A DNA stretch of 64,000 nucleotides from Kitasatospora indigofera (GCF_014655955.1 NZ_BNBO01000015.1:92535-156534), one strand, 5' to 3'. Shown: positions 8,763 through 16,390, numbered from the stretch's first letter. Numbers and translations are program-made. The notes: a model not told the origin generated them from the sequence alone.

Positions 8763-9287
8763 TCAGCGGCGGGTGATCTCCACCGACTCGATCACGACAT
8801 CGTCGACCGGGCGGTCCTGCGCCTTGGTGGGCGTGGTCGAGATCTCCTGGACGACCTTCCGGCTCGCCTCGTCGGCGACCTCGCCGAAGATGGTGTGCTT
8901 GCCGGTCAGCCAGGTGGTCGGCGCCACGGTCACGAAGAACTGCGAGCCGTTGGTGCCCGGGCCGGAGTTGGCCATCGCCAGCAGGTAGGGCTTGGTGAAG
9001 GCGAGGTCCGGGTGGAACTCGTCGGCGAACCGGTAGCCCGGGCCGCCGGTGCCCAGCCCGAGCGGGTCGCCACCCTGGATCATGAAGTTGGCGATCACGC
9101 GGTGGAAGACCGTGCCGTCGTACAGGCGGCCCTTGGAGGTCACCCCGGTCCGCGGGTGGGTCCACTCGCGGCCGCCCTCGGCCAGCTCCACGAAGTTCGC
9201 CACCGTCTTGGGGGCGTGGTTCGGGAAGAGCTTGATCACGATGTCGCCGCGGTTGGTCTTGAGAGTGGCGAACAGTTCCTCGGCCAC
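8763..9287 (-). CDS. cyclophilin-type peptidyl-prolyl cis-trans isomerase
   Basis: A 174-residue cytoplasmic cyclophilin (no signal peptide). The fold signatures are all present: FHRVIANFMIQGGDP containing the catalytic Arg and Phe, GPGTNGSQFFVTVAPTTWLTGKHTIFGEV, and the AMANSGPGTNGSQFF substrate face. It catalyses proline isomerisation during protein folding. GTG start with AGGAAGG about 6 bases upstream. It is the first gene of the ppi-rhomboid pair. Confidence 0.92.
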   Translation of the reverse strand: MAEELFATLKTNRGDIVIKLFPNHAPKTVANFVELAEGGREWTHPRTGVTSKGRLYDGTVFHRVIANFMIQGGDPLGLGTGGPGYRFADEFHPDLAFTKPYLLAMANSGPGTNGSQFFVTVAPTTWLTGKHTIFGEVADEASRKVVQEISTTPTKAQDRPVDDVVIESVEITRR

Positions 9288-9650
9288 GGACTGCCTTCCT
9301 GTCTACGTCGTTGACACCGGCAATCCTCCCACGCCACGGCCGCGGGCCAGGGGCACACCAGTGCGAAGCGGGGCCCGGCCCCCGGCCCTCCCGGACACCT
9401 CACCCGCGCCGCCGGCCCCCTCCCGAACCACTCCCGGCCCCCTCCCGCATCACTCCCGTACGCCCGCCGGACGCCCCTCCCGCCCCTCCTCGGGCCCCGC
9501 CGGAGGCCCGCCGCGCGGTGGGCCCACGGCCCCGACCTGCGACGGCCCGCTTACGGCCCATTCCGGCGTGCCGGTGCACAAATCGGGATGCATGATCAGC
9601 TATCAGGTGGATATGTGCATAAGTGGACGCCACCGAGGAGGAGAGATCTC
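9288..9650. other. gene-free promoter region between the cyclophilin and DUF5324 genes
   Basis: A 363-bp divergent gap. Positions 9340-9540 are Pro-codon-like GC-rich DNA without a supported frame. The right end (9570-9650) is relatively AT-rich and ends in a strong GAGGAGGAGA ribosome site, so the DUF5324 promoter should lie there. No defined -35/-10 pair could be assigned. Confidence 0.4.
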
Positions 9651-10586
9651 GTGACCCGTTTGGACTCAGCTCGTGAGACGGCCGACAAGACCAAGGAAAC
9701 CCTCGCGCCCTATGCCGCCACCGCGAAGGACACCGCGCTGCACTTCGCGGGCGAGGCCAAGCAGCGCGTAGGCCCCGCGCTGGAGGCGATCGGCCCCAAG
9801 GTCGGCGAGACGGCCGAACGGGCCTGGAGCGGCGCGGCCAACACCGCACGCAGTGCCCGCATCCAGTACGACAAGCACCTCGCGCCCCAGTTCGGCCAGG
9901 CCTTCTCGCACCTGCCGCCCGAGGCGCAGCAGAACGCCCTCAAGGCCTTCCACCGGGCCCAGGAGGCCGCCCTGGCGGCCCGGCTGTCGGCCGCCAAGAT
10001 GGCGGGGCAGACCAAGGCCACCATCGGGCCCAAGGTCGCCCAGGCCGTCGAGGAGGCCCGCAGCACGGTCGTCCCGGTCGCCCAGGAGGCACAGATCCGC
10101 GGCGCCGCGGCCCTCACCGCGCTGCAGGGCCACGTGACCGCCTCCGAGATCAGCGACCTGGCCGCGAAGAACGCCAAGAAGGAGCAGCGCAACGGCTGGG
10201 CCACCGGCCTCGCCGTGGCCGGCACCCTCGCGGTCGGCAGCGGCGTCATCGCCTGGCAGTGGTGGCGACGCCAGAGCAACCCCGAGTGGCTGGTCGAGCC
10301 GCCGCTCGTCCGGGACTCGCCGAACACCACCCAGGGCGGCAGCGGGTCCACCGGTGCGCACGCGACCAGCAGCACCGGCAGCTCGGCCGCGTCCGGCGGC
10401 ACCGCGAACGGCAGCCCCGGCGCCGGAACGGGCTCCCCGGTCAACGGCAGCGGGCCCGCCGACCCGGCCGGGCAGGCGCCCACCGACTCCACCACCCCGA
10501 AGCCCGGCCCGACCCCGCCGCCGCCCGGCAAGCCCGGCCCCGGGGACGACCACCCGAAGCCGCACGACCCGCGCAAGCCGCACTGA
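9651..10586 (+). CDS. DUF5324 family protein
   Basis: A 311-residue protein with an Ala/Lys-rich amphipathic N-terminal region (about 1-170, TRLDSARETADKTKETL onward, apolipoprotein-like helices), one transmembrane segment near 184-206 (ATGLAVAGTLAVGSGVIAWQ) followed by WWRR, and a long Ser/Gly/Pro-rich tail. This is the DUF5324 pattern of Streptomyces; function unknown. GTG 9651 is chosen because GAGGAGGAGA lies 7 bases upstream; the frame opens 63 bases earlier without a ribosome site. Confidence 0.75.
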   Translation: MTRLDSARETADKTKETLAPYAATAKDTALHFAGEAKQRVGPALEAIGPKVGETAERAWSGAANTARSARIQYDKHLAPQFGQAFSHLPPEAQQNALKAFHRAQEAALAARLSAAKMAGQTKATIGPKVAQAVEEARSTVVPVAQEAQIRGAAALTALQGHVTASEISDLAAKNAKKEQRNGWATGLAVAGTLAVGSGVIAWQWWRRQSNPEWLVEPPLVRDSPNTTQGGSGSTGAHATSSTGSSAASGGTANGSPGAGTGSPVNGSGPADPAGQAPTDSTTPKPGPTPPPPGKPGPGDDHPKPHDPRKPH

Positions 10587-10602
10587 CCGGCCCGCCGGGA
10601 AC

Positions 10603-10644
10603 GCGATCGGCCGCTGACCTGATCACAGGTCAGCGGCCGATCGC
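10603..10644. terminator. bidirectional terminator after the DUF5324 gene
   Basis: A perfect 19-bp stem (10603-10621 with 10626-10644) with a 4-base loop, between the convergent DUF5324 gene and tRNA-Ala. Confidence 0.85.
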
Positions 10645-10682
10645 GGATCGAACACTGTGAAGCTTTACTGCCTTGAACACTG

Positions 10683-10755
10683 TGGAGCTTAGGAGACTCG
10701 AACTCCTGACATCTGCCTTGCAAAGGCAGCGCTCTACCAACTGAGCTAAAGCCCC
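10683..10755 (-). tRNA. tRNA-Ala (anticodon TGC)
   Basis: A 73-nt cloverleaf on the minus strand: acceptor GGGGCTT pairs with AAGCTCC (one G-U), D-loop AGCTCAGTTGGTAGAGC, anticodon loop CTTTGCAAG giving TGC, T-loop GGAGTTCGAGTCTCC, discriminator A, no encoded CCA. Confidence 0.97.
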
Positions 10756-10843
10756 GTGACGGTGCTGTGCACACCGTCGGGCACTAGCGTACCGGGTCCT
10801 GGCGTGAATCCCACCTGGTATCCCCCGCAGCCGTGCGCGGGCC

Positions 10844-10903
10844 CGGCCGGCCCCAGCCCGAGGCTGGGGCCCGACCGGCCCGGGGAGCGCCCTGGGCGCT
10901 CCC
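10844..10903 (-). terminator. tandem hairpins downstream of the DLW-39 gene
   Basis: Two GC-rich inverted repeats follow the DLW-39 stop on the minus strand: 10883-10892 with 10894-10903, and a longer imperfect one centred near 10860 (10851-10858 with 10862-10869, extending outward). They probably form a terminator. Confidence 0.6.
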
Positions 10904-10918
10904 GAAGATCGTCGTGAG

Positions 10919-11050
10919 TCAGCGCGCGCCGGCCGGCACCGGGTCGGTGGCCTCGGTCCACAGATCCTGCTCGGCACGGTCCGCCTGGACCTGACGGTAG
11001 ACAAAGAAGCCGCCGAGGGCGACCAGGGCGACCAGGAGAAGCTTCTTCAC
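10919..11050 (-). CDS. DLW-39 family small membrane protein (43 aa)
   Basis: A 43-codon frame, GTG 11050 to TGA 10919: MKKLLLVALVALGGFFVYRQ, then QADRAEQDLWTEATDPVP. It has a single N-terminal transmembrane helix and the conserved DLW motif after it. This small protein family is characteristic of Streptomyces near the tRNA-Ala that follows gyrA. A GAGGT ribosome site precedes the start. Function unknown. The longer open frame upstream has no support as coding. Confidence 0.8.
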   Translation of the reverse strand: MKKLLLVALVALGGFFVYRQVQADRAEQDLWTEATDPVPAGAR

Positions 11051-11333
11051 CGCGGGACCTCGTCCTTCTTGCGTTGCGAACTCGGCACCAATGGCTCCGG
11101 CCGGAGTGGCCGGACGGCGAGTCCGGGAAATTTCGAGCACGAACAGGCAGCCGGAGTGGCAGACCGCCTTGCGGCCGATGATACACACCGGTGTCCCAAT
11201 CGTGACCAGCCGCCACCGGGCCAACCGGCCGGTCCGGGGGCGGGATTGACGCCATGCCTCCTGTCGTACGGTCGGCCCGGCGCACCCCGGACGGCCCCGC
11301 CGCCGAGGACGAGGGGCTGTCTCCGTGCGGCCG

Positions 11334-11657
11334 TCAGCGCGCCTGCGGCACCCGCACCACGGCCCGGCCGCCGGCCAGGTCGACCTTGGTCCTGGGGGGC
11401 GCGCCCTCGCCGTCCTCGTCGCGCAGCATGAGCGTCGTCCCGCGCTGGTCGAGCTCGTGCTGCTTGCCCGCCGCGAACTGCGCGTGCAGCTGCTCGAACC
11501 CGGTGGCCGAGATCTGGCCCTCCCGGCCGGTGCCCCGCCAGGGGATCCACCGCGCGCGCCTCGCCCGCAGCGCCAGCTGGTCGACGAAGGCCAGCAGCAC
11601 CAGTGCGCAGACCAGCCCCGGAATGCTCATCGCCCAGAAGAGCGCCACACCGTCCAC
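11334..11657 (-). CDS. DUF6191-like small membrane protein
   Basis: A 107-residue protein with an N-terminal transmembrane helix (WAMSIPGLVCALVLLAFVDQLAL), a basic stretch, then ISATGFEQLHAQFAAGKQHELDQRGTTLML, an acidic turn (RDEDGEGAPPR) and a C-terminal VDLAGGRAVVRVP. The tail resembles DUF6191 proteins of Streptomyces as I recall them; function unknown. Start uncertain: GTG 11657 has GGAGAG almost adjacent, while ATG 11630 is the alternative and would remove nine residues. The 283-bp gap to the DLW-39 gene holds no credible gene. Confidence 0.6.
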   Translation of the reverse strand: MDGVALFWAMSIPGLVCALVLLAFVDQLALRARRARWIPWRGTGREGQISATGFEQLHAQFAAGKQHELDQRGTTLMLRDEDGEGAPPRTKVDLAGGRAVVRVPQAR

Positions 11658-11837
11658 CTCTCCGTCGAACCGCCAACGGCTCTCCCTCCAGTAGACCCGG
11701 CGACCTCCGGGCGCGTCCAGGGCCGTCCGGGACCTTTCCCGGCACCGCCGGGCGGGACGGACCGCTGGTCCGGCTCCGGACGGCCGAGGGCGCGGCGGGG
11801 CGGCGGGGCGGGGCGGCGGGGCGGCGGCGGGCCCTCC

Positions 11838-12152
11838 TCAGGTCCGCGAGGTCCTGCCGCGTCGTCCGGACATCGCCCCGCATTGAGCACGGCCCACCGG
11901 AGGAAGACCCCCCAGCCACGGGGTACGGGGGGCCAACCCACTCAGGGCCTTGAAAGCCCTGAGTTCCTGACCGGCCGGAACGCGATACCCGCTGCCCGCC
12001 GGCTCGGACCGGTGGTCCTTCACGAGCGACTTCACCGCTGCGAGCGGGACCTCGAAGCAGTCGGCCACCGTCCGGGTGGTGGCGGGCACCCCGTCGGGGA
12101 GCAGGGTGAGGATCCTGACCTTGTCGAGCACGTCGACGCGCTCGACGGATCT
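11838..12152 (-). pseudogene. remnant of a Streptomyces DNA-binding-type protein gene
   Basis: The frame contains VDVLDKVRILTLLPDGV, VADCFEVPLAAVKSLVKDHR and GYRVPAGQELRAFKALSG, which resembles the N-terminal part of a widespread Streptomyces family (VLDKV, PDG, HTH-like segment, LSG). Similarity stops abruptly after ALSG; the following residues (GLAPRTPWLGG) look like random GC-rich translation, and no normal start codon or ribosome site precedes VDVLDK. I read it as a 5'- and 3'-truncated relic beside the integration site. Family recall is from memory, so the identity is tentative. Confidence 0.45.
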
Positions 12153-12198
12153 CCCCGAGTGCCCGGCGCGGAGCGCCGGCCGTACCCGGACATGGCAG

Positions 12199-12228
12199 AA
12201 GGCCCGGAGTGAGATCACTCCGGGCCTT
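12199..12228 (-). terminator. ancestral tRNA-Ile terminator, left stranded at attL
   Basis: A perfect 14-bp stem (12199-12212 with 12215-12228) lies immediately downstream, in the minus direction, of the tRNA-Ile 3' fragment at attL. It is probably the original chromosomal terminator of that tRNA. Confidence 0.75.
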
Positions 12229-12232
12229 CGTC

Positions 12233-12277
12233 GGTGGGCCTAACAGGACTTGAACCTGTGGCCTCTTCCTTATCAGG
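12233..12277 (-). repeat. attL: 45-bp core with the 3' half of tRNA-Ile
   Basis: Identical over 45 bp to 25566-25610. It contains the tRNA-Ile 3' half from the anticodon loop to the discriminator base; identity ends at 12278 (T) versus 25611 (G). The tRNA 5' half is absent here, so this is a non-functional fragment marking the left element end. Confidence 0.92.
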
Positions 12278-12408
12278 TGATCATCGCCACGAGAGAGCGC
12301 CGGTGAGCCCGTCGCGCACGAAGGCCGACGGCCCCCAGTACTCCCCTGCGGTACTCCGTTGTCTGCTGCTGTTGGCGTAGTGCATTGGCGTACGCCCGTG
12401 GTGCGGGC

Positions 12409-12882
12409 CTAGGCAACGAGCTTCCGACCGTCATGAGCCCGCACTACTGGCTCGCCCGGGCTCAATGCGTCCCTCACCCGCATCCCGTACATGTCTCCCA
12501 TCCTGCCAATGGCGTCATCAGGCGAGAGCCATTCGACGGCCGTGGACTCCGGCGAGGTGCAGGGCGTGCCAGCAACGGGCTTGCACCGGAACACCAAGGC
12601 CACAACACCGAGGGACATGTTCTTGTACACCCCGGTGAGGCGCTCCACGACAACACTGAGACCGGTCTCCTCTAGGACCTCGCGACAGACACCGGCCTCG
12701 ACCGACTCACCAAGCTCCAACACCCCACCGGGCGGCTCCCAGGTGTCGTTATCCGCACGCCGGATGACGAGCACCCTTCCGTCCTCGCGCACGACCACAC
12801 CAGCCACCGACACCGAGTGAAGCGGCGTTGACCGCTCCTGCTGCGTGCTGTTACTCATGTATATGAGCATAGGAGGTTCCAC
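12409..12882 (-). CDS. Nudix hydrolase (element-borne)
   Basis: A 157-residue (or 149-residue) Nudix protein. The Nudix box is intact: GGVLELGESVEAGVCREVLEE (residues about 53-73) then TGL, so it should cleave a nucleoside-diphosphate-linked substrate; which one is unknown. Nudix genes beside GntR regulators are common in Streptomyces AICEs. Start unclear: GTG 12882, ATG 12870 and ATG 12858 are in frame, none with a convincing ribosome site. The 5' end overlaps the promoter and operator of the divergent gntR gene, so repressor binding would probably affect both. Confidence 0.85.
   Translation of the reverse strand: MEPPMLIYMSNSTQQERSTPLHSVSVAGVVVREDGRVLVIRRADNDTWEPPGGVLELGESVEAGVCREVLEETGLSVVVERLTGVYKNMSLGVVALVFRCKPVAGTPCTSPESTAVEWLSPDDAIGRMGDMYGMRVRDALSPGEPVVRAHDGRKLVA
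12854..12867. promoter_or_regulatory. palindromic operator-like site at the gntR start
   Basis: CTCATGTATATGAG, a 5-4-5 palindrome, lies 3 bases before the AGGAGG of gntR. A -35-like TTGACC is at 12828-12833 with a weak -10 (TACTCA, 12852) after 18 bases, so a repressor here would cover the start of transcription. Near copies occur at 13719, 13755 and 13779. Confidence 0.6.
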
Positions 12883-12885
12883 CCG

Positions 12886-13665
12886 ATGAGGAGTGGAAGC
12901 GTTCGCGAGACATCATCGCCCCGGTACCTGCAGATCGCCGAGGACCTCGCAGAACAGATTCAGAAGGGCGTACTGCCCCCTGGCCAGAAGATCCCAAGCG
13001 AGTCCGAGCTGATGGATCGCTACAAGGTGGCCCCTGGCACAGCCAGGAAGGCCGTGGCCGAGTTGCGGACCACCGGGCTGATCGAGACGCACCACGGTCG
13101 TGGCTCCTTCGTGAAGTCCCGCCCGCCGGTCAACCGCAAGTCGTCGGACCGCTTCCGGCGCTCACACCGAAAGGCCGGGAAGGCCGCCTACCTCGCTGAA
13201 GCCGAGCAGGCCGGGGCTACACCGTCGGTACGTGTCCTCTATATCGGCCCGACCGAGGCGCCGGCCGACATCGCCGAGCGCCTCTTGGTGGCGCCCGGCA
13301 CGCAGGTCCTGGCGCGACGAAGGCTGTACTTCAGCGACGGGGTGCCCACCGAGGAAGCCACGTCGTACTTGCCGTGGGACATCGCGAAGGACATCCCGGA
13401 GCTGTTCGCAGAGAACCCCGGCGGCGGTGGCATCTACGCCCGGCTTGAGGACCACGGCCACACCCTCGCCGAGTTCACGGAGACTGTCCGGGCCCGCCTC
13501 GCCACCAAACCAGAGACCACAGCTCTGAGCTTGAGCCCGGGCGCCCCGGTCATCCACCTGACGCGAAATGCCATCTCCGACGCCGGTCGAGTGGTCGAGG
13601 TCTGCGACACGCTGATGGCGGCTGATCAGTTCGTTCTGGACTACCGCATCCCTGCCAGCGACTGA
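12886..13665 (+). CDS. GntR/HutC-family transcriptional repressor of the element
   Basis: A 259-residue regulator. N-terminal winged helix (residues about 10-75: YLQIAEDLAEQIQKGVLPPG, IPSESELMDRYKVAPGTARKAV, HHGRGSFV) and C-terminal UTRA effector domain (LYFSDGVPTEEATSYLPWDI, then FTETVRARLATKPE and PVIHLTRNAISDAGRVVEVCDTLM). ATG 12886 with AGGAGG 9 bases upstream. By analogy with the GntR repressor KorSA of pSAM2 it should keep replication and transfer silent in the integrated state. Four operator-like palindromes flank the gene, suggesting autoregulation and control of the operon starting near 14.27 kb. Confidence 0.9.
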   Translation: MRSGSVRETSSPRYLQIAEDLAEQIQKGVLPPGQKIPSESELMDRYKVAPGTARKAVAELRTTGLIETHHGRGSFVKSRPPVNRKSSDRFRRSHRKAGKAAYLAEAEQAGATPSVRVLYIGPTEAPADIAERLLVAPGTQVLARRRLYFSDGVPTEEATSYLPWDIAKDIPELFAENPGGGGIYARLEDHGHTLAEFTETVRARLATKPETTALSLSPGAPVIHLTRNAISDAGRVVEVCDTLMAADQFVLDYRIPASD

Positions 13666-13681
13666 CCCACACGCCTCTCCG

Positions 13682-13719
13682 GTCAACCCTCCGAGCCCCG
13701 CAAGGCACGGAGGGTTGAC
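13682..13719 (+). terminator. terminator after gntR
   Basis: A perfect 12-bp stem (13682-13693 with 13708-13719), 14-base loop that can add a GCC/GGC pairing, starting 17 bp after the gntR stop. Confidence 0.75.
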
Positions 13720-13792
13720 TTATGTATATGAGCAAGGCACTCTGATGCATGTCACTCCTCTACATAAGTGCATGAGCACTCATGTAGAGGAG
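13719..13792. promoter_or_regulatory. cluster of three operator-like sites, two forming a 38-nt palindrome
   Basis: CTTATGTATATGAG at 13719-13732 is one base from the site before gntR. It directly follows a -35-like TTGACT (13715-13720). Two diverged copies face each other at 13755-13768 (minus) and 13779-13792 (plus), giving an 11-bp inverted repeat (13755-13765 with 13782-13792) that encloses AGTGC-ATGA-GCACT. The spacing suggests cooperative GntR binding upstream of the transfer operon. Confidence 0.55.
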
Positions 13793-14269
13793 GGGGCCCT
13801 TCTTTGGGCTGCTCTGACCTGCACAAACGCACCACCTGCTCAACAACTCAAGAGCGTGATCCACCACCGCAGTCCGTTCGTGACAACTCCGGCGGGGTGA
13901 GTGGAGACCAGTCGGCAGAGAAGGGGCGCACGCCCTGACACCTCGGTCGCCCTTAAGACGGCGGCCGTACATGGGACACGCAGCCGACTCCGACGTAAAG
14001 ATCCACGCGGCCAACCTTCACCCAGCGACGACCTCCGGAACGGATCTCTCCGGAGAGAGCTGGACCGCGTGCAGATGAGACCCAACCCCTGCTCCACCAG
14101 TGACCACGGTCCTCGACACCCCTCGCATCAGCTTTCGCGGCGGGGTGTCGGGGGTCGTGGCTGCTCGTGATGAGTTGCCGGGCCCGATGAGTCGGGGCCG
14201 TCGCGCTTGCCTTGGCCGGTTGCGCGACAGCCCCTCGGGCCCACCACCCCTAGAGGACGAGGTAGACCC
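13793..14269. other. gene-free leader region of the transfer operon
   Basis: No frame here has a ribosome site or recognisable protein. Two secondary-structure elements stand out: a 14-bp palindrome TCTCTCCGGAGAGA at 14045-14058, and an imperfect hairpin with 19-nt arms (14104-14122 with 14142-14160, 16 of 19 paired by my count). The promoter of the operon beginning at 14270 is presumably in or just left of this region. Confidence 0.45.
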
Positions 14270-14551
14270 GTGAGGTCGATTGTTGCAGGCCAGCGTGCCG
14301 CGAACGAGAACGAGTTCGCGGAACTCGCGCTGGGCGTGGACGAGGAGCTGTTCGCCGGTGTGGCCGGTGAGGACGAGATGAGCCGGGCGGCGCGGCTGGA
14401 CGCGGCGTACGGGGTGCTGGCGGACCTGCGCCGGGAGGACCCGGAGTTGGCCGCCTACGCCGAGCGGCTGCTGAAGTCGGCGCCGGTCCCGCTGCGGCGG
14501 GCCCGAACCGTGGCCGCCGCCAACGTGGTGCCGGTGGGGGTGGCTGCCTGA
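14270..14551 (+). CDS. small element protein (93 aa), first gene of the transfer operon
   Basis: GTG 14270 with upstream AGAGGACGAGG; the protein is acidic and helical (NENEFAELALGVDEELFAGVAGEDEMSRAARLDAAYGVLADLRREDPELAAYAERLL, here in shortened view) and ends in a small-residue tail. I do not recognise a family. Its stop overlaps the next ATG by one base (TGATG), so it begins a translationally coupled chain. Similar short acidic proteins are found at this position in Streptomyces AICEs, but no function is assigned. Confidence 0.65.
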   Translation: MRSIVAGQRAANENEFAELALGVDEELFAGVAGEDEMSRAARLDAAYGVLADLRREDPELAAYAERLLKSAPVPLRRARTVAAANVVPVGVAA

Positions 14552-14823
14552 TGGGCCGCATCCGTGCCGCCTTGGACCGGGCGGTCATCTCGTACTGCAC
14601 GGACGGCTACGGGGCGCCGGCGGCGGACCGTCGGACGGCGACCTACGGCGGGATGATCGCTAGCACCGTCGCCGAGGCGGGGCACCCGGCGGTCGCCGCC
14701 GTGGTCTCCGGCATCGGCGCCGCCGTGATCGCGGCGGACACCGTGTTCGGCCACCCGACCGCCCCCGAGGATGGATACGCCGGCTTCACCGCCGAAGCCC
14801 CGAAGCGGGGGTGGCGACGGTGA
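14551..14823 (+). CDS. small element protein (90 aa)
   Basis: ATG 14551 overlaps the previous stop. The chain has Tyr/Thr-rich TDGYGAPAADRRTATYGGM, then a hydrophobic Ala/Val stretch (HPAVAAVVSGIGAAVIAADTV) that could be one transmembrane helix, and a polar tail. Its stop overlaps the next GTG (GTGA). No family recognised. Coupling to the DUF2637 gene suggests a membrane-associated part in plasmid spread, which is inference only. Confidence 0.6.
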   Translation: MGRIRAALDRAVISYCTDGYGAPAADRRTATYGGMIASTVAEAGHPAVAAVVSGIGAAVIAADTVFGHPTAPEDGYAGFTAEAPKRGWRR

Positions 14824-15713
14824 GCCGGGCTGCGAGGTTCTGGATCGTGGCCGCGCTGCTGGCCGTGGTCGGTATGGCGTTCCGGGTGTCCTGGAATGCG
14901 CTCAAGGATGTGGCGGGTGCGATCGGGGCGGACCCGACCGCCGCGACCGTCTACCCGCTGGTCGTGGACGGCCTGATGGCTCTGGCGCTGGTGGCGGTTC
15001 TGGTCCTGACCGGGGCCGACCGGCGGTTCGCCCTGCGGGTGCTGGTCGGGTACACGATCGCGTCGTTGGTCCTCAACTACGTGCACGGTCTGGTGCCGAC
15101 TCTGCACGGGCCGGGTCGGATGCGGTTGGCCGAGTGGGCGCCCGCGCACTGGGCGCTGGTCCTGCTCGCCAGCAGCCTGCCGGTCGGGTCGATCTACTTC
15201 GGGTCGGACCTGGTCGCGAAGGTGCTGCACCACAAGCCCGAACCGGCAGAAAACACCCAGAACATGGCAAACCGGTCGGGGTCTGACCTGCCAGGATCGG
15301 CCGATCCCGACCAAATCGAATCGGTGTACGAATCGGCCGATCCCTTGCCGCTCGCCGACCCGATCCCGGCGCCGGCCGGGCCGACTCCGGCACGTCCGGT
15401 GCGGGCGGTGGCGGCACTGTCCGATCGGCCCCGTCGGGCGACCGGCAGCGTGCCGAAGTCGGCCCGCACCAAGGTGCCCGCCCGGACCGTTGAGGAGCTT
15501 CTGGCAGAGGCCCGATCGGTCACGGCCGGATGGCCCGATGCGGAGCTGAACGCCGATCGGATCCGCACCACGCTCCGCACGTCCCCGGCCCGTGCCCGCG
15601 TCCTGCGGGACGCGCTGAAGGCCGAGCGCCTGGATGCCGCGCGGCCCGACCTGCACGCCGTCCCGGACGCCGCTCCGGTGGAGGGTGAGGCGCCGGCGGA
15701 GCAGGCGTCGTGA
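14820..15713 (+). CDS. DUF2637 membrane protein (SpdB-like)
   Basis: A 297-residue protein with four predicted transmembrane helices in the first ~140 residues (FWIVAALLAVVGMAFRVSW; VVDGLMALALVAVLVLTG; ALRVLVGYTIASLVLNYVHG; HWALVLLASSLPVGSIYFG), the DUF2637 pattern. The C-terminal half is Pro/Ala/Ser/Asp-rich, then a small helical domain (VEELLAEARSVTAGWPDAELNADRIR) resembling the end of Spd-type proteins. DUF2637/SpdB proteins are linked to intramycelial spread (pock formation). GTG 14820 overlaps the preceding TGA; GTG 14811 is an alternative. Confidence 0.8.
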   Translation: MSRAARFWIVAALLAVVGMAFRVSWNALKDVAGAIGADPTAATVYPLVVDGLMALALVAVLVLTGADRRFALRVLVGYTIASLVLNYVHGLVPTLHGPGRMRLAEWAPAHWALVLLASSLPVGSIYFGSDLVAKVLHHKPEPAENTQNMANRSGSDLPGSADPDQIESVYESADPLPLADPIPAPAGPTPARPVRAVAALSDRPRRATGSVPKSARTKVPARTVEELLAEARSVTAGWPDAELNADRIRTTLRTSPARARVLRDALKAERLDAARPDLHAVPDAAPVEGEAPAEQAS

Positions 15714-16087
15714 GCCGCCCGCGCTTCTGGGACCCCGACGGGGAGCGCCACGGGGGAACGCCCACCTACCCGTGGCGTCAGGCCCCGGACGGGTTCCTCA
15801 CCTACCGCCAGCTCCGAGCGCGGGGCCTGCGGCCGGGCGGACAGCCGGTCGCGGCACAGATCCTCTGGCGCTCCCGCCGCTCCAAGACCGTCCGGGCCGC
15901 CTACCTCTACCGCGCCGCCCTGGCCGTCCCGGTCCGGGCGATGACCCCGGCCAAGTGGGCGGCCCTGGCGGCCGCCAACCGGGCCCGGCGCATCTGCCCC
16001 GACTGCGGCCGGGACGCCGGATACGTCCTCCCCGCGCACCTGGGCACCTGCCTGCCCTGCGCCGACTCCATTCCGATCGCTGCCTGA
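15710..16087 (+). CDS. RRQRL motif-containing zinc-binding protein
   Basis: A 125-residue protein: RFWDPDGERHGGTPTYPWR, then FLTYRQLRARGLRPGGQPV, AAYLYR, and a C-terminal zinc module CPDCGRD...CLPC. This matches the small zinc-binding family of Streptomyces elements named for an RRQRL-like motif; here the motif is YRQLR. Role unknown, probably nucleic-acid or protein contact during transfer. GTG 15710 overlaps the DUF2637 stop (GTGA), so it is co-translated. Confidence 0.75.
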   Translation: MSRPRFWDPDGERHGGTPTYPWRQAPDGFLTYRQLRARGLRPGGQPVAAQILWRSRRSKTVRAAYLYRAALAVPVRAMTPAKWAALAAANRARRICPDCGRDAGYVLPAHLGTCLPCADSIPIAA

Positions 16088-16109
16088 CCTCAGAGAAGAG
16101 GAAGCACGC

Positions 16110-16358
16110 ATGAACCGCGAGTTCGCCAAGGACGCCACCGGGGTGCCGGTCGGCACCGTCGCCCTGTTCCTGAACCTGGGCTCCGCCCTGGTCGCCCTGC
16201 TCCACAACACCGGCGGCACCCCCGCCGACTACGAGTGGCTGTGCCTGGGCTGCGGCGCCCACAGCTTCAGCCCCACCCACCGGCCGACCGCCCGCAACAG
16301 CGCCAACGAGCACGCCGCCGCCTGCCGCGCCCTGCCCTGGCCACCCCACCAGCACTGA
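16110..16358 (+). CDS. small Cys/His protein of the transfer operon (82 aa)
   Basis: ATG 16110 with AGAGAAGAGGAAG upstream. The N-terminal part has a hydrophobic segment (VPVGTVALFLNLGSALVALL); the C-terminal part has CLGCGAHS and a later HAAACR, a possible CxxC-Hx3C zinc site. No family recognised. It lies 22 bp after the RRQRL gene and before three more short genes. Confidence 0.6.
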   Translation: MNREFAKDATGVPVGTVALFLNLGSALVALLHNTGGTPADYEWLCLGCGAHSFSPTHRPTARNSANEHAAACRALPWPPHQH

Positions 16359-16390
16359 CCCGCATCGCTGCTACCCGAGGAGAAACGGCC

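Noticed and set aside
12233..12277. A second functional tRNA-Ile
   Set aside because: The 5' half (acceptor strand, D-arm) is missing; it is only the att fragment.
13901..14170. An 89-residue frame in the element's leader region
   Set aside because: No ribosome site, odd composition, and it runs through a palindrome and the hairpin; better read as non-coding.
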